NCBI RefSeq assembly: GCF_947504105.1 | Contig: NZ_CANNGP010000030.1 | Coordinates: 1 to 54,701 of the forward strand | Length of the DNA stretch: 54,701 nucleotides | Direction of reading: 5' to 3' | Source: an uncultured Tateyamaria sp. | GTDB taxonomy: Bacteria > Pseudomonadota > Alphaproteobacteria > Rhodobacterales > Rhodobacteraceae | Shown: one piece after another, positions 18,097-27,255 of the stretch | Layout of the letters: the number at the start of each line of letters is the position of its first letter | Numbering within the stretch: the stretch's first letter is position 1 | The notes under the pieces: generated by a model | Database searches by the model: none | The model's input: the letters and a program-made list of their open reading frames with translations, nothing else | What the model was told of the DNA's origin: nothing | Translations under genes and position numbers: made by a program

Positions 18097-19404
18097 ATGT
18101 CAAAACAACCCCGTCCAAAGGTCGTTATCATTGGTGCAGGCTTCGGCGGTCTTGCCGCGGCCCGCGCGCTGAAAAACGCCCCGGTCGATATCAAGGTTAT
18201 CGATCGCAGAAACTACCACCTGTTCCAACCATTGCTTTACCAGGTGGCGACGGCTGACCTGTCGCCGGCAGATGTGGCTTGGCCCATCCGGGGGATTTTC
18301 TCAAACCAGCAGAACGTTTCGGTCGCGCTCACCGAAGTGTTGGACGTGGACAAGGGCAAACAGCAGGTCATCACCGAAGAGGAGCAGTTCGACTACGATT
18401 ACCTCATCGTGGCTTCGGGTGCGCACCACTCCTACTTTGGGCGCGACGAATGGGAAAAACACGCCCCCGGCCTCAAACGGATCATCGATGCGACCGAAAT
18501 CCGCAAACAGGTGCTTATGGCCTTTGAACGGGCCGAGATTTCAAACTCGGACGCTGAACAGCGCCGCCAACTGACCTTTGTTGTGGTGGGTGGTGGCCCC
18601 ACGGGCGTAGAAATGGCAGGTGCTATCGCTGAACTGGCAAACCACGCGCTGGCCGCAGATTTCCATCGCATCAACTCGCGCGATGCCCGCATCATCCTGA
18701 TCGAGGCAGGCGATCGGTTGCTCAAAGCCCTTCCAGAGAACCTGTCCCAAAAAGCGCATAAATCGCTCGAGAAACTGGGGGTCGAGGTGATGGTCGACAC
18801 CCGCGTCGAAGACATCACCGAAGCGGGGGTGCAATTGTCTGATATTTTCATCCCGTCGGCGTGCAAGGTCTGGGGCGCGGGCGTTGCAGTTAAAAACGTT
18901 GGCCGTTGGCTCAACGCGCCCACGGACCGTACCGGCCGGGTGGCTGTGAATGACGACCTCAGCGTACCGGATCACTCGAATGTTTACGTGATCGGGGATG
19001 CCGCCCAAGTGCTGTGGAAAGACGGCCTCGACGTGCCGGGCATTGCGCCAGCCGCCAAACAGGGCGGCAAGTATGTGGGCAAACGGATCGCGGCACTGGC
19101 GGCGGGCCAATCGCACAACATACCCTTCCGATATCGGCACGCCGGCAATCTCGCGACCATCGGGCGGCACGCCGCCGTCATCGACTTCGGCAAATTGCAA
19201 CTCTCGGGCTTTGTGGCGTGGTGGCTATGGGGGATTGCGCACATCTACTTCCTGATCGGCGTACGCAACCCGATCTTCGTCGCGATGAATTGGTTCTGGT
19301 CCTACCTCACCTTCTCGAAAGGGGCGCGGTTGATTACCGGTCTCAGGCCATTGCACGAGGATCACGATACCGAGCCAAAACCGACAGCACAGGCTGCTGA
19401 ATAG
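18097..19404 (+). CDS. ndh: NADH dehydrogenase type II (NDH-2)
   Basis: A 435-residue flavoprotein that transfers electrons from NADH to quinone without pumping protons. FAD-binding GAGFGG is at residues 13-18, and the second Rossmann motif VVVGGGPTGVE binds NADH in the middle of the protein. The FQPLLYQVAT motif and the conserved VIGDAAQ near residue 300 are diagnostic. Hydrophobic C-terminal segments (FVAWWLWGIAHIYFLIGV) should anchor it to the inner membrane. The start is ATG 18097; the upstream open frame has no family match. It is the alternative to the pumping complex I, whose accessory subunit is encoded at about 7 kb. Confidence 0.93.
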   Translation: MSKQPRPKVVIIGAGFGGLAAARALKNAPVDIKVIDRRNYHLFQPLLYQVATADLSPADVAWPIRGIFSNQQNVSVALTEVLDVDKGKQQVITEEEQFDYDYLIVASGAHHSYFGRDEWEKHAPGLKRIIDATEIRKQVLMAFERAEISNSDAEQRRQLTFVVVGGGPTGVEMAGAIAELANHALAADFHRINSRDARIILIEAGDRLLKALPENLSQKAHKSLEKLGVEVMVDTRVEDITEAGVQLSDIFIPSACKVWGAGVAVKNVGRWLNAPTDRTGRVAVNDDLSVPDHSNVYVIGDAAQVLWKDGLDVPGIAPAAKQGGKYVGKRIAALAAGQSHNIPFRYRHAGNLATIGRHAAVIDFGKLQLSGFVAWWLWGIAHIYFLIGVRNPIFVAMNWFWSYLTFSKGARLITGLRPLHEDHDTEPKPTAQAAE

Positions 19405-19471
19405 ACGGTCGTATCTGCGCCGGTCTTGGTCCGACAATGCCACCCAGCCAGAGGTAGAGCCGAGGCTCAGA

Positions 19472-20251
19472 ATGTCCGAAATGCAGCAAGACATGCGCCA
19501 ACATGGGCCAACCCCATCCTCTGTCGTCGTGCTTCACGGTGGCCCCGGCGGTGCGGGAGAGATCGAACCCTTCGCGCAAGAACTCGGGCGCAGAGGGCAT
19601 GCGGTACTGGAACCCTTTCAGACAGAACGATCTGTGGATGGACAGGTCGCCCAGTTGCGGGATCAAATCGAACGGTACTGCGCGCCACCTGCTGTCGTGA
19701 TCGGATGGTCATGGGGGGCATGGCTGGGCTGTTTGCTTGCAGCCAGCCATCCTGCGTTGCTGCGCACGCTGATCCTTGTGGGCAGCGGTCCGTTCGATGC
19801 ACGGTACACCGGTGCAATCAAAACGACAAAGGCGTCCCGTCTGACTGATGAGGAGCGGGTGGAACTCGCCGCGCTCCGCCCACAAGACGGCGATCCCAAT
19901 CAAGTCCACCGGTTCATCGAGCTCAATGACGTATCGGATACTTTTGCGCGGGATGCCTCGCCGATCCCGCAGGTGCGGTTCGATGCTGCGATCCACAAAG
20001 CTGTTTGGACCGAGGCCGACGCTATGCGCAAATCCGGTGCGCTTTTGCAGGCCTTGTCAGCCATCCGCTGTCCGGTCGTTGCACTGCACGGCGATTACGA
20101 TCCGCGCCCCGCAGAAGGTGTACGGTTGCCGCTGCAGGCTGCACTTCCCGCTGCGACTTTCACGCTGCTGGAACACTGCGGGCACAAGCCATGGCAGGAG
20201 GTCCATGCCAGCGCCCCGTTCTATCGTGCGGTCGAAGCGGCCATCGGTTGA
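19472..20251 (+). CDS. alpha/beta hydrolase
   Basis: A 259-residue alpha/beta-hydrolase with the VVLHGGPGG oxyanion-hole region near residue 20-28, the nucleophile elbow GWSWGAW with Ser at about residue 81, a DYDPRPAEG loop holding the probable acid, and HCGHKPWQE with the catalytic His. The sequence resembles the proline iminopeptidase/haloalkane-dehalogenase branch. The natural substrate is unknown. It lies 67 bases after ndh on the same strand and may be cotranscribed. Confidence 0.85.
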   Translation: MSEMQQDMRQHGPTPSSVVVLHGGPGGAGEIEPFAQELGRRGHAVLEPFQTERSVDGQVAQLRDQIERYCAPPAVVIGWSWGAWLGCLLAASHPALLRTLILVGSGPFDARYTGAIKTTKASRLTDEERVELAALRPQDGDPNQVHRFIELNDVSDTFARDASPIPQVRFDAAIHKAVWTEADAMRKSGALLQALSAIRCPVVALHGDYDPRPAEGVRLPLQAALPAATFTLLEHCGHKPWQEVHASAPFYRAVEAAIG

Positions 20252-20296
20252 TCAAGGTCTGTTTGATGGCGCGTGCCTCCACGGCTACGGTTATTG

Positions 20297-21001
20297 TCAA
20301 GCGGCTGAAATCAGCGGGTCAGGCTGCCCTGACCATGTGAATACCCAGGTATCCCCTTGTCTGACATTCTGGATCAGATGCGGTCGAAATGCGGCCATGC
20401 ACGCGCCTCCGGCCCTCCGAACTGAAGGGTAAAGAAAGCCGTTTGACCCCGCAGCCATGTACCGGGAGGCCAAACGCTGACCGGCCGGGTACCCAACGAC
20501 GGGATCAGGGTCCAACTCGGTGCCCAGACCCGCTCCGTTCAGATCGTGCAATTCCGTCGCAAACGAGGCGTTAAGCTCCCGGTAGGCCGTCACGTTTTCA
20601 TAAATACCGGTGGCATGCAGTTCCTGCGTCAGGTGCCACCCCACCTCGGACTGGGCCGTCTCAACCCGGTCCTCTCCCCACGTCGCATACCAGGCTCCGC
20701 GCTCGGGGCCGCTGAAACGGTTCCCCGTTTCCCGCGTGTAACAAAATGCGGCGTTGATATAGGTCCAGCCGTAGCCATGATGTTCGGTGACCAATTCGTC
20801 CGGATGGATCCCCGATGGAATGAACCCGGGCAGGCCGCGACGCGACGACGACCGACCCTCCAACTCTGCCAAAAAGGCAAGATCGTCCTCATCATCGGCC
20901 AATGGCGCCAGCGCGGGCTCATCAATGTAAGCGGTCGAGATCAGACGTGTGGTTGCGGCCTCGACAAATGGGCGAACCGGGATGTCATCGACATCGCTCA
21001 C
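20297..21001 (-). CDS. RES-domain toxin of a type II toxin-antitoxin system
   Basis: A 234-residue RES-family protein. The N-terminal PVRPFVEAATTRLIST segment and the WTYINAAFCYTR(E)TGNRFSGPERGAWYAT core, with Arg, Tyr and Glu/Gly positions typical of the fold, fit the family, as does GFLYPSVRRAGGACMAAF near the C terminus. RES toxins degrade NAD+ (MbcT-like) or ADP-ribosylate a host protein (ParT-like); which one applies here is not visible. The start is GTG 21001, overlapping the antitoxin stop as GTGA, so the pair is translationally coupled, antitoxin first. Confidence 0.85.
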   Translation of the reverse strand: MSDVDDIPVRPFVEAATTRLISTAYIDEPALAPLADDEDDLAFLAELEGRSSSRRGLPGFIPSGIHPDELVTEHHGYGWTYINAAFCYTRETGNRFSGPERGAWYATWGEDRVETAQSEVGWHLTQELHATGIYENVTAYRELNASFATELHDLNGAGLGTELDPDPVVGYPAGQRLASRYMAAGSNGFLYPSVRRAGGACMAAFRPHLIQNVRQGDTWVFTWSGQPDPLISAA

Positions 21002-21414
21002 ACGCCGCCCCGCAGCGCATCGATATGGTGCCGAACGGATATCATCGCGGGAATACCGCCGGCAATCATGCGATCAATCGGGGCCTGACCACCAAAGGCC
21101 AGACCTGTATTCGGTTGTTTGGGCCAACCCGCCTCCAGTGGACCATTGAACAGCAGGCGCAGCCCCTTGAAGATACCGATCAACAAGCTGGCGCGCATCA
21201 TCTTGTCCTGATCAAGGTTGCCCTTGAAGGCACCCGCTTTCATCCGGCTCCACGTGGCCGTGGGCACATCAAACAAGGCGGCCGCTTCCGCGTTGGTCAG
21301 GGACCACGCCTCTGCGACCCGCACGATGGCCTTGACCACCGTGGCAATGCGCTGGGGATCGCTCAGGGGCGCGATGGCTTGTGGTTGTTCAACCTGCTGT
21401 GCAGCATGAATCAT
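20998..21414 (-). CDS. Xre/MbcA/ParS-family antitoxin
   Basis: A 138-residue antitoxin. The middle region, with AEAWSLTNAEAAALFDVP then TWSRMKAGAF, is the helix-turn-helix part, and the C-terminal LLFNGPLEAGWPKQPNTGLAFGG...RMIAGG is the MbcA/ParS toxin-binding domain (DUF2384). It should block the RES toxin active site and repress its own operon. ATG 21414 with GAGGA upstream is preferred over ATG 21450, which lies inside the palindromic operator at 21444-21457. Confidence 0.87.
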   Translation of the reverse strand: MIHAAQQVEQPQAIAPLSDPQRIATVVKAIVRVAEAWSLTNAEAAALFDVPTATWSRMKAGAFKGNLDQDKMMRASLLIGIFKGLRLLFNGPLEAGWPKQPNTGLAFGGQAPIDRMIAGGIPAMISVRHHIDALRGGV

Positions 21415-21443
21415 ATCAGCATCCTCAAAAGATACGATACCAT

Positions 21444-21457
21444 TTATCATATGATAA
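21444..21457. promoter_or_regulatory. palindromic operator of the RES/Xre operon
   Basis: TTATCAT-ATGATAA is a perfect 14-base palindrome, placed 30 bases upstream of the antitoxin start. On the minus strand it lies just downstream of a TTGAAA box (21464-21469), so it overlaps the likely -10 region. Binding of the Xre antitoxin here would block transcription. A neighbouring GGTATCGTATC may be a related half-site. The assignment is by position and symmetry. Confidence 0.6.
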
Positions 21458-21502
21458 GAAAAGTTTCAAGTGCAGCAGACGTGCCGATCACGACCATGAC
21501 GC

Positions 21503-21904
21503 TCACGCACTTGCGCCGGGCGCGTCCAACAACTGTACCCCACTGATTTTCCAGCCGTCCCCGGTTTCGATCATGCTGTAGGCCAGAAAATGGATCACCC
21601 CGTCCGCATCTTCAATCCGCACGGTCTGAATATACCCTCCGGCCTCTTCGCGCAGGTCCAGATAGGTGACGTCCGCCGGACGCCAAACCATCGGATATCC
21701 CTGGGTGACCATCCGCCCAAAATTCTCGGGTGTGCGGAAAATCCCCTGTATCGACGGTGCGGCAAAGGTAAAGGCCTGCGCGAAATCATCCGTCTTGAAG
21801 GCTTCGATCTGGCTGGTGATCACCGCTTCGATCTCGGTCTCCTGCGCGATTGCAGCACCCGCCAGACCGACGGCCAGAACCATTCCCATCATCCACTTGC
21901 GCAT
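21503..21904 (-). CDS. DUF4864 exported protein
   Basis: A 133-residue protein with a signal peptide (about 20 residues, MVLAVGLAGAAIAQ, cleavage before ETEIE). The mature domain is the DUF4864 fold: helical start ITSQIEAFKTDDFAQAFTFAAPSIQ, then a beta-sheet with GYPMVWRPADVTYLDL and DGVIHFLAYSMIETGDGWKI. It is NTF2/SnoaL-like in architecture and its role is unknown. The upstream frame continues but ATG 21904 gives the signal peptide. It is alone on this strand between the toxin-antitoxin operon and the RTX-Hint gene. Confidence 0.85.
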   Translation of the reverse strand: MRKWMMGMVLAVGLAGAAIAQETEIEAVITSQIEAFKTDDFAQAFTFAAPSIQGIFRTPENFGRMVTQGYPMVWRPADVTYLDLREEAGGYIQTVRIEDADGVIHFLAYSMIETGDGWKISGVQLLDAPGASA

Positions 21905-22030
21905 CTGTCTTCTCCCTTTTGTTTGGGAAAAACCTAGAACGCCATGAAGTGCAGGCAATGCCGCGTGTTCCACCTGACAAAGGCTAAATCGCGACCCGGT
22001 AAGGGCCGCCCGTCATTCGGGCAGGGCGCC

Positions 22031-23284
22031 CTACGACAACAAAGAGGTCTCGAATGCCTTCACACAGGGGCGGGCGGTGTGCATCGTATCGGGGCCGTGA
22101 CGGGCCAGTTCCGGAAAAAGGTCAACCAGCTCTGAATAGCAACCCTGTTCCGCGTCGGTGATATGGTCGCCAATGAAAAAGCTCTCCAGCAGAGCATTGT
22201 CAGAAAACACGATTTCGTGCCGATCAAACATGAAATGGACATAGGTGACGTCCGCGCAAGGCTCTCGAAAGATCCGGTCGCCGTCACACAGATGCTTGGC
22301 AGCGCACAAAACCTCGCGGGAATGAAACAGAAGCTCGCATTTCCAGCCGGACAAAAGCACGCGATGTTGCGGCGAAAGCCTGAGGCTCCTGCTGTTTCCA
22401 ATACTGCCGGGCAGGAAACGTATCGGCGCATGAGGGCCGCGTCCACTAACAGTGCGCTTTCCGATCCATTTGATTGGCTGGGGCCCATGATCCAGCGTCA
22501 CAACGCGATCGCCCTGCTCCAGATGTTCCACCGGAACATCACCATGCGCTGTCCTTATCCGCATGCCAGCGGTGAAGCAGGCAATCGTGACACTTCCGAT
22601 TCTCAGATAGACGAAGTTTTCTCCGTTCGGCAGCGTGACATTGCCGCCGTCGGAGCCAGCAGAGAAGGGTGTGAATGTCGATCCATCAGGCAGGATCAGT
22701 GAATCCGTTCCTGCGCCGCCCTGGACAAAAGTGGTGTTCAGACCGGCAAAGATAACGTCGTCACCAACACCGCCATCCAGGTTCCCGCTGCCGTCCTGAC
22801 CAAAGAGCGTATCGTTCCCTTCACCGCCACTAAGGTTGTTGTTGCCGCCTCCGCCCAGCAGCAGATCGTTGCCTTCACCGCCATCAATATTGTTACTGCC
22901 AACACCGCCTGTCAGGGTGTCGTTTCCTCCGCCCCCGTTTATGGCTCCGCCAAGGGTTCCGTCATCGGTGAGAGTGTCGTTGCCACTGCCTCCGGTGTAA
23001 CCCCCCGCGTTCAAGCCGACCGACCCGCCGACCTCGCTGTTCCCATTGTTGCCAACGAATTCAACGAACTGGCTGAACGATCCCGAGGTGATGTCGGCAT
23101 CTGAATAGGTCGTCACGACACCGGACACGGTGTCTTCGAATGTGATCGAACTGTCTGTCAGGGTAATGTTGGTCGTGTCACTGACGCCAGAGACGTCAAT
23201 CGTGCTGTCCCGGCCAATATCCAGCGCCGCCCAGAACGTGGGATTGGTGATGTCGGAGTCCGTGATCGTTAAGAAAACAGGCAT
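22031..23284 (-). CDS. RTX-repeat protein with C-terminal Hint domain
   Basis: A 417-residue protein without a cleavable signal peptide. Residues about 98-196 contain six glycine-rich GGxGxDxL nonapeptide-type repeats, which fold into a Ca2+-binding beta-roll and usually mark type I secretion. From Cys236 (CFTAGMRIRTAHGDVPVE) the Hint_2 domain follows, with the conserved RLSPQHRVL segment; Hint domains self-cleave or splice. The C-terminal part (EIVFSDNALLESFFIGDH) is typical of Hint_2 in Rhodobacterales. Such proteins are secreted and of unknown target. No partner gene for the export system is seen nearby. GAGGTATTCT precedes the ATG. Confidence 0.92.
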   Translation of the reverse strand: MPVFLTITDSDITNPTFWAALDIGRDSTIDVSGVSDTTNITLTDSSITFEDTVSGVVTTYSDADITSGSFSQFVEFVGNNGNSEVGGSVGLNAGGYTGGSGNDTLTDDGTLGGAINGGGGNDTLTGGVGSNNIDGGEGNDLLLGGGGNNNLSGGEGNDTLFGQDGSGNLDGGVGDDVIFAGLNTTFVQGGAGTDSLILPDGSTFTPFSAGSDGGNVTLPNGENFVYLRIGSVTIACFTAGMRIRTAHGDVPVEHLEQGDRVVTLDHGPQPIKWIGKRTVSGRGPHAPIRFLPGSIGNSRSLRLSPQHRVLLSGWKCELLFHSREVLCAAKHLCDGDRIFREPCADVTYVHFMFDRHEIVFSDNALLESFFIGDHITDAEQGCYSELVDLFPELARHGPDTMHTARPCVKAFETSLLS

Positions 23285-23508
23285 AGAATACCTCTTTGTT
23301 CCCCAAGACGATGGCTAGCGGTGTCGATACGAAAGTCGCATGTTCGAATCAGTGAATTGTCGGCTGCAAATGCAACCATGGCAAGAATTTGGCTGTGAGA
23401 CGGCCCGTTTGCGCGAATTCCCACCGAAATGAGCCTCGGGCGTCATGGCCCCAATATCAATCGGACGAGGTCCGTAGCTCAACACTCAACCAAATGCCGA
23501 AACGACCA

Positions 23509-24468
23509 TCACCGACAGAACTCGCCTTCCGTCACTTGACCCTCATTCGTGACGGTCTTCGTTGTAAAATCATAGCAGTTCGGACGCCCGGAAGGCGCAT
23601 AGCGGATGTAGTATTCGCCTCCTTCATAGCGGTAGTCCATACTGCGGCTGCCATCGTCGTTTTGCGTAAAAATCAGGTTCTCGACCCCGCCTTTCGGCGG
23701 CCTTCCGGACTCAACACCGCCACCGTCTGCGGCTGACAGAGGGCGAACACGAGGAAGGCTGTCAAAATCACGCACCTCACCCATCAAACATTGCACGATG
23801 TAAGGCGCATCTTCCGAAGTGTGGTAACGGTAGCCAAAAATGCTGTCAGGCTGCCCGTTGCAGACATCCAGCGCACCATCGGCAATTGCAGTGCCGTCGG
23901 GGTTATTGTCCCCGTAGATTGGAAACCCGTCAAACGCCCAGCCTATGATGGCGTCATCTCCGGCATTCTCCATGGTTTCAATCATGCAAGTCGGTTTGAC
24001 ATGGTAGTGATAGTCATCGCCGCGTCCCGCATGCCCGCCGCATGCGTCAAGTTGCTGGGTTTGCCACGTGTCATGTTGGGCCTGATGGCGCGCCAGATCA
24101 GCTTCGCTCATTTCTCCGCCAGCGGTGTAGTCATAGATCGGCACACCGTTGACAGCGACACCCAACGCCGCGTCCCGGGTCAGGGGGGTGTCCCCCAACA
24201 CGGGCCCGAGGATGATCGGCGCCGCATACTCCGCCGGAACAGGCACCTGTTCATTTGTACCGACGATCCCGGTCATCAATTCATGATCGGGATAGGTGTC
24301 CGAGGTGATGGTCGCATGGGTATCCGTGCAGGACACCACAACGCTTTCATCAAAGCCAGCATCAGCCACCGATGCTGCAACCGCTGCGCAATGGTCTTCA
24401 TGCGCAGCTGCGGAAAAGCCGAAGAGGGTCATGGAAGATAAGAGGAAAGCAAATGCAGTGCGGGTCAT
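23509..24468 (-). CDS. YHYH-domain exported protein
   Basis: A 319-residue protein with a signal peptide (about 20 residues ending SAAA) and the YHYH domain (PF14240). The name-giving motif is at residues 153-156 in DDYHYHVKPTC, near GWAFDGFPIYGDN and IFGYRYHTSEDAPYIVQCLMG. The His cluster and Cys residues suggest metal binding. The family is common in marine bacteria and of unknown function. It is encoded 24 bases downstream of the exported partner at 24493-25134 in the same direction and is likely cotranscribed with it. AAGGAG precedes the ATG. Confidence 0.9.
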   Translation of the reverse strand: MTRTAFAFLLSSMTLFGFSAAAHEDHCAAVAASVADAGFDESVVVSCTDTHATITSDTYPDHELMTGIVGTNEQVPVPAEYAAPIILGPVLGDTPLTRDAALGVAVNGVPIYDYTAGGEMSEADLARHQAQHDTWQTQQLDACGGHAGRGDDYHYHVKPTCMIETMENAGDDAIIGWAFDGFPIYGDNNPDGTAIADGALDVCNGQPDSIFGYRYHTSEDAPYIVQCLMGEVRDFDSLPRVRPLSAADGGGVESGRPPKGGVENLIFTQNDDGSRSMDYRYEGGEYYIRYAPSGRPNCYDFTTKTVTNEGQVTEGEFCR

Positions 24469-24492
24469 GCGTGCAGCTCCTTGTCCTGGTGA

Positions 24493-25134
24493 TCAGTTGA
24501 TGGTCAGGCGACACAGAACGGTATTGCTTTGCTCAAGGTCCGGTCCCCAGATCAGCTCGGCACCCTCGACCCAATCGATCTCGTCATAGCCGTCTTTCGG
24601 ATCGACTTCGCGCGCGGAAAATTCATTCGCCTGTGGCCAATCCGACGCGTCAAAGTCGATCAGATCCCAGCCCACCGGTTCCTGCGTCATGTCAAAACTG
24701 CAAGATCCTTGTCCCGCAACCGGGTTGGCCTCACTTTCGCAGGATTTGTCCAGCGGTGCAGTGTGGATCACCAGACACTGCCATTCCGAGTTGCTGACTG
24801 CGACGGTCTCGCCTGCGGCATCTTTGATCTGCAGGATGACACCGCCATCACCCATCTGTTGGCGTCCTGTGCCGATGTATTCAAGACCGGTATCGTTTTC
24901 CTTGAAATCCTTTGCGACAAGGCCGATCACCATTGGCCGGGCGGCTTCGAATTGGAAACTCTCGGCGTTGAAAGAGCGTTCCGTGGTGATCGGAACGCTA
25001 TCCTCGGCCACTTTCTCTCCGTTGACGCGCATCTCGAACCAGTTGTCGGCCCAGACTTCGGCAGAAAAGGTTTCAGCGGACAGCGAAGAGGTGGCAAGAA
25101 CGGACACAAGGACTGCAATGGCAGATTGGTTCAT
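24493..25134 (-). CDS. hypothetical exported protein, YHYH operon partner
   Basis: A 213-residue protein with a Sec signal peptide (cleavage near residue 20, LSAETFS). The mature part looks all-beta: ETFSAEVWADNWFEMRVNG, AARPMVIGLVAKDFKE, a carbohydrate-binding-module-like jelly roll, with two Cys pairs later. I cannot name a family; similarity to galactose-binding modules is only an impression. It precedes the YHYH gene in the same operon, so the two may act together in the periplasm or outside the cell. A GGAGTG site precedes ATG 25134. Confidence 0.7.
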   Translation of the reverse strand: MNQSAIAVLVSVLATSSLSAETFSAEVWADNWFEMRVNGEKVAEDSVPITTERSFNAESFQFEAARPMVIGLVAKDFKENDTGLEYIGTGRQQMGDGGVILQIKDAAGETVAVSNSEWQCLVIHTAPLDKSCESEANPVAGQGSCSFDMTQEPVGWDLIDFDASDWPQANEFSAREVDPKDGYDEIDWVEGAELIWGPDLEQSNTVLCRLTIN

Positions 25135-25533
25135 CGGACACTCCTGCGAAGTTGTGTCCATATCAAACGCAAAGCCCGAAGATTTCCGTCGCTGATGAAC
25201 GTATTAATTTATGAAGCGCGTGTTGGTGGCTGATCGGTTTTATCCGCTCAACTACTTTTGCCTCGGGAATGACCGGCAATCCAGTGGCAACGATCCGAGG
25301 ACAAGGCTCCGTGGGCACCAACAAACTGGACGGCGCAATACGGATTGGCGCAAAGGCCTGTCATATCGGCCAATGATACAATGCCGCCCGTCCTCGGGCA
25401 GCAGCATGCGTCGCGCATGGTTAATTTTGCCTGACCCCAACGTGCAGAAGCCAAGCGGTTGATCCCGCCCGGCTTTCACAAGTCATTTAAATTTCAATGA
25501 CATGACCGAACACCTTGTCCCCGCGGGGGCAGA
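25135..25533. other. intergenic region, no gene recognised
   Basis: About 400 bases between the YHYH operon (leftward) and lysK (leftward, ending at 25534). It should hold the promoter of the YHYH operon and the end of the lysK transcript. Small open frames on both strands show no ribosome site or recognisable sequence. No strong hairpin with a T-run was found. Confidence 0.5.
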
Positions 25534-27111
25534 TCAGCTCACCAGCTCTCCGGCCAGCCCTTTTTCGATCAGCGCGATGGTTTCCTGCACCCCGTAAAGG
25601 GCAATGAACCCACCAAATCGTGGTCCTTGCGAGGCCCCCAAAAGCACCTCGTACAGCGCTGTGAACCAGCCCCGCAGCGGATCGAACCGGTCGCGCCCAA
25701 CGGCATAGACAACCGACTGCAATGCCTCGTCATCGATGGGTCCGTCATAGGCTTCCAACTCGGCCTTCAGCGCCTCCAGCGCCTCGCGTTCGGGATCGGT
25801 CGGCAGGCGGTACACCTTGGCCGGTTTCACGAAGTCGTTGTAGTAACGCACTGCATGTCCCACGGCCTTATCCATGCCTGGATGCGTCTCGGGTCCGGTC
25901 TCGGGCGCGTAGCGGCGGATGAACCCCCACAGCTTGTCCTTGTCCTCGGCTTGGCTGACGGACGCAAGGTTCAGAAGCATCGCAAAGGGCACAACCATAT
26001 CGCTTTCCGGCACGTCGCCGGAATGGATGTGCCACACCGGATTCGCCGCCTTGCCCTTGTCGTCCTGCCCCGGATAGGCGCGCAGTTGCTGGTGGTATTC
26101 ATCCACTGCCTTCGGGATGACGTCAAAGAACATCCGCTTCGCCGTCTTCGGCTTTTGGTACATGAAATACGACAGTGACTCGGTGCTGGCATAGGTCAGC
26201 CATTCATCGATGCTGACCCCGTTGCCCGACGACTTGGAGATTTTCTGACCCTGGTCATCCAAAAACAGCTCATAGCTGAAGTGGTTCGGCGGCTGCACCC
26301 CCAGCGCCCGACAGATCGCGTCATAGATCTTTTCGTTGGTGGCGTGTTCCTTGCCATACATTTCAAAGTCGACACCCAGCGCCGCCCAACGGGCGCCGAA
26401 GTCAGGCTTCCACTGCAGCTTCACGTTGCCGCCGGTGACGGGCAGGGTCCATTCCTTGCCGCTCTCATCATCAAAAGTGACCGTGCCGTTCACCGCATCC
26501 ACGTGCTTCATCGGCACATACATCACCCGGCGGCTTTCCGGATGCAGCGGGAGGAAGATGGAGTAGCTCGCCGCCCGCTCTTCGCGCAGCGACTTCAGCA
26601 TGATCTTCATCAGATCATCGTATTTCTCGGCACAGCGCAGCAGGATTTCATCAAACCGGCCAGAGGCATAGAATTCGCGGGCCGAGATGAATTCGTACTC
26701 GAACCCGAACGTGTCAAGGAACCGGCGCAGCATGGCATTGTTGTGATGGCCAAAGCTTTCATGTGTGCCGAACGGGTCCGGTACATCCGTCAGCGGGCGC
26801 TGCAGATGCTGTTCCAACACCTCGGGGTTCGGCACGTTGCCCGGCACCTTGCGCATGCCATCAAGGTCGTCCGAGAAGCAGATCAGCTTGGTCGGGATGT
26901 CCGAGATCGCCTCGAACGCGCGGCGCACCATCGTGGTGCGGGCCACTTCGCCAAAGGTGCCGATATGAGGCAGACCCGAGGGGCCGTAGCCCGTCTCGAA
27001 CAGGACATATCCTTTCTCCGGTGGCGCCTTTTCATAGCGTTTGAGCAAGCGGCGCGCCTCTTCGAACGGCCAGGCTTTGCTGCTCATCGCGGCGTCACGG
27101 AAACTCGACAT
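25534..27111 (-). CDS. lysK: class I lysyl-tRNA synthetase
   Basis: A 525-residue class I LysRS, the archaeal-type enzyme that replaces the common class II LysRS in many alphaproteobacteria. The HIGH motif is seen in [13 protein letters not shown], and the KMSKS motif as [13 protein letters not shown]; the ATP site uses both. It charges tRNA-Lys. The best start is ATG 27111, with GGGA upstream; other in-frame ATGs exist at 27126 and 27087. There is no nearby second lysS in the window. Confidence 0.95.
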   Translation of the reverse strand: MSSFRDAAMSSKAWPFEEARRLLKRYEKAPPEKGYVLFETGYGPSGLPHIGTFGEVARTTMVRRAFEAISDIPTKLICFSDDLDGMRKVPGNVPNPEVLEQHLQRPLTDVPDPFGTHESFGHHNNAMLRRFLDTFGFEYEFISAREFYASGRFDEILLRCAEKYDDLMKIMLKSLREERAASYSIFLPLHPESRRVMYVPMKHVDAVNGTVTFDDESGKEWTLPVTGGNVKLQWKPDFGARWAALGVDFEMYGKEHATNEKIYDAICRALGVQPPNHFSYELFLDDQGQKISKSSGNGVSIDEWLTYASTESLSYFMYQKPKTAKRMFFDVIPKAVDEYHQQLRAYPGQDDKGKAANPVWHIHSGDVPESDMVVPFAMLLNLASVSQAEDKDKLWGFIRRYAPETGPETHPGMDKAVGHAVRYYNDFVKPAKVYRLPTDPEREALEALKAELEAYDGPIDDEALQSVVYAVGRDRFDPLRGWFTALYEVLLGASQGPRFGGFIALYGVQETIALIEKGLAGELVS

Positions 27112-27255
27112 CTCATATGATCCCATGTGGTGGGCCTGCGCCCTATGCGCGGCCCTGGCTGACTGTCCCCGCAGGGACAATCCCGCCGCTACCTATTGCG
27201 GGCTGCCCCAGCCGTCAATATTGAGGGGGAAAGCACCCAGAAAGGACACCGGACC

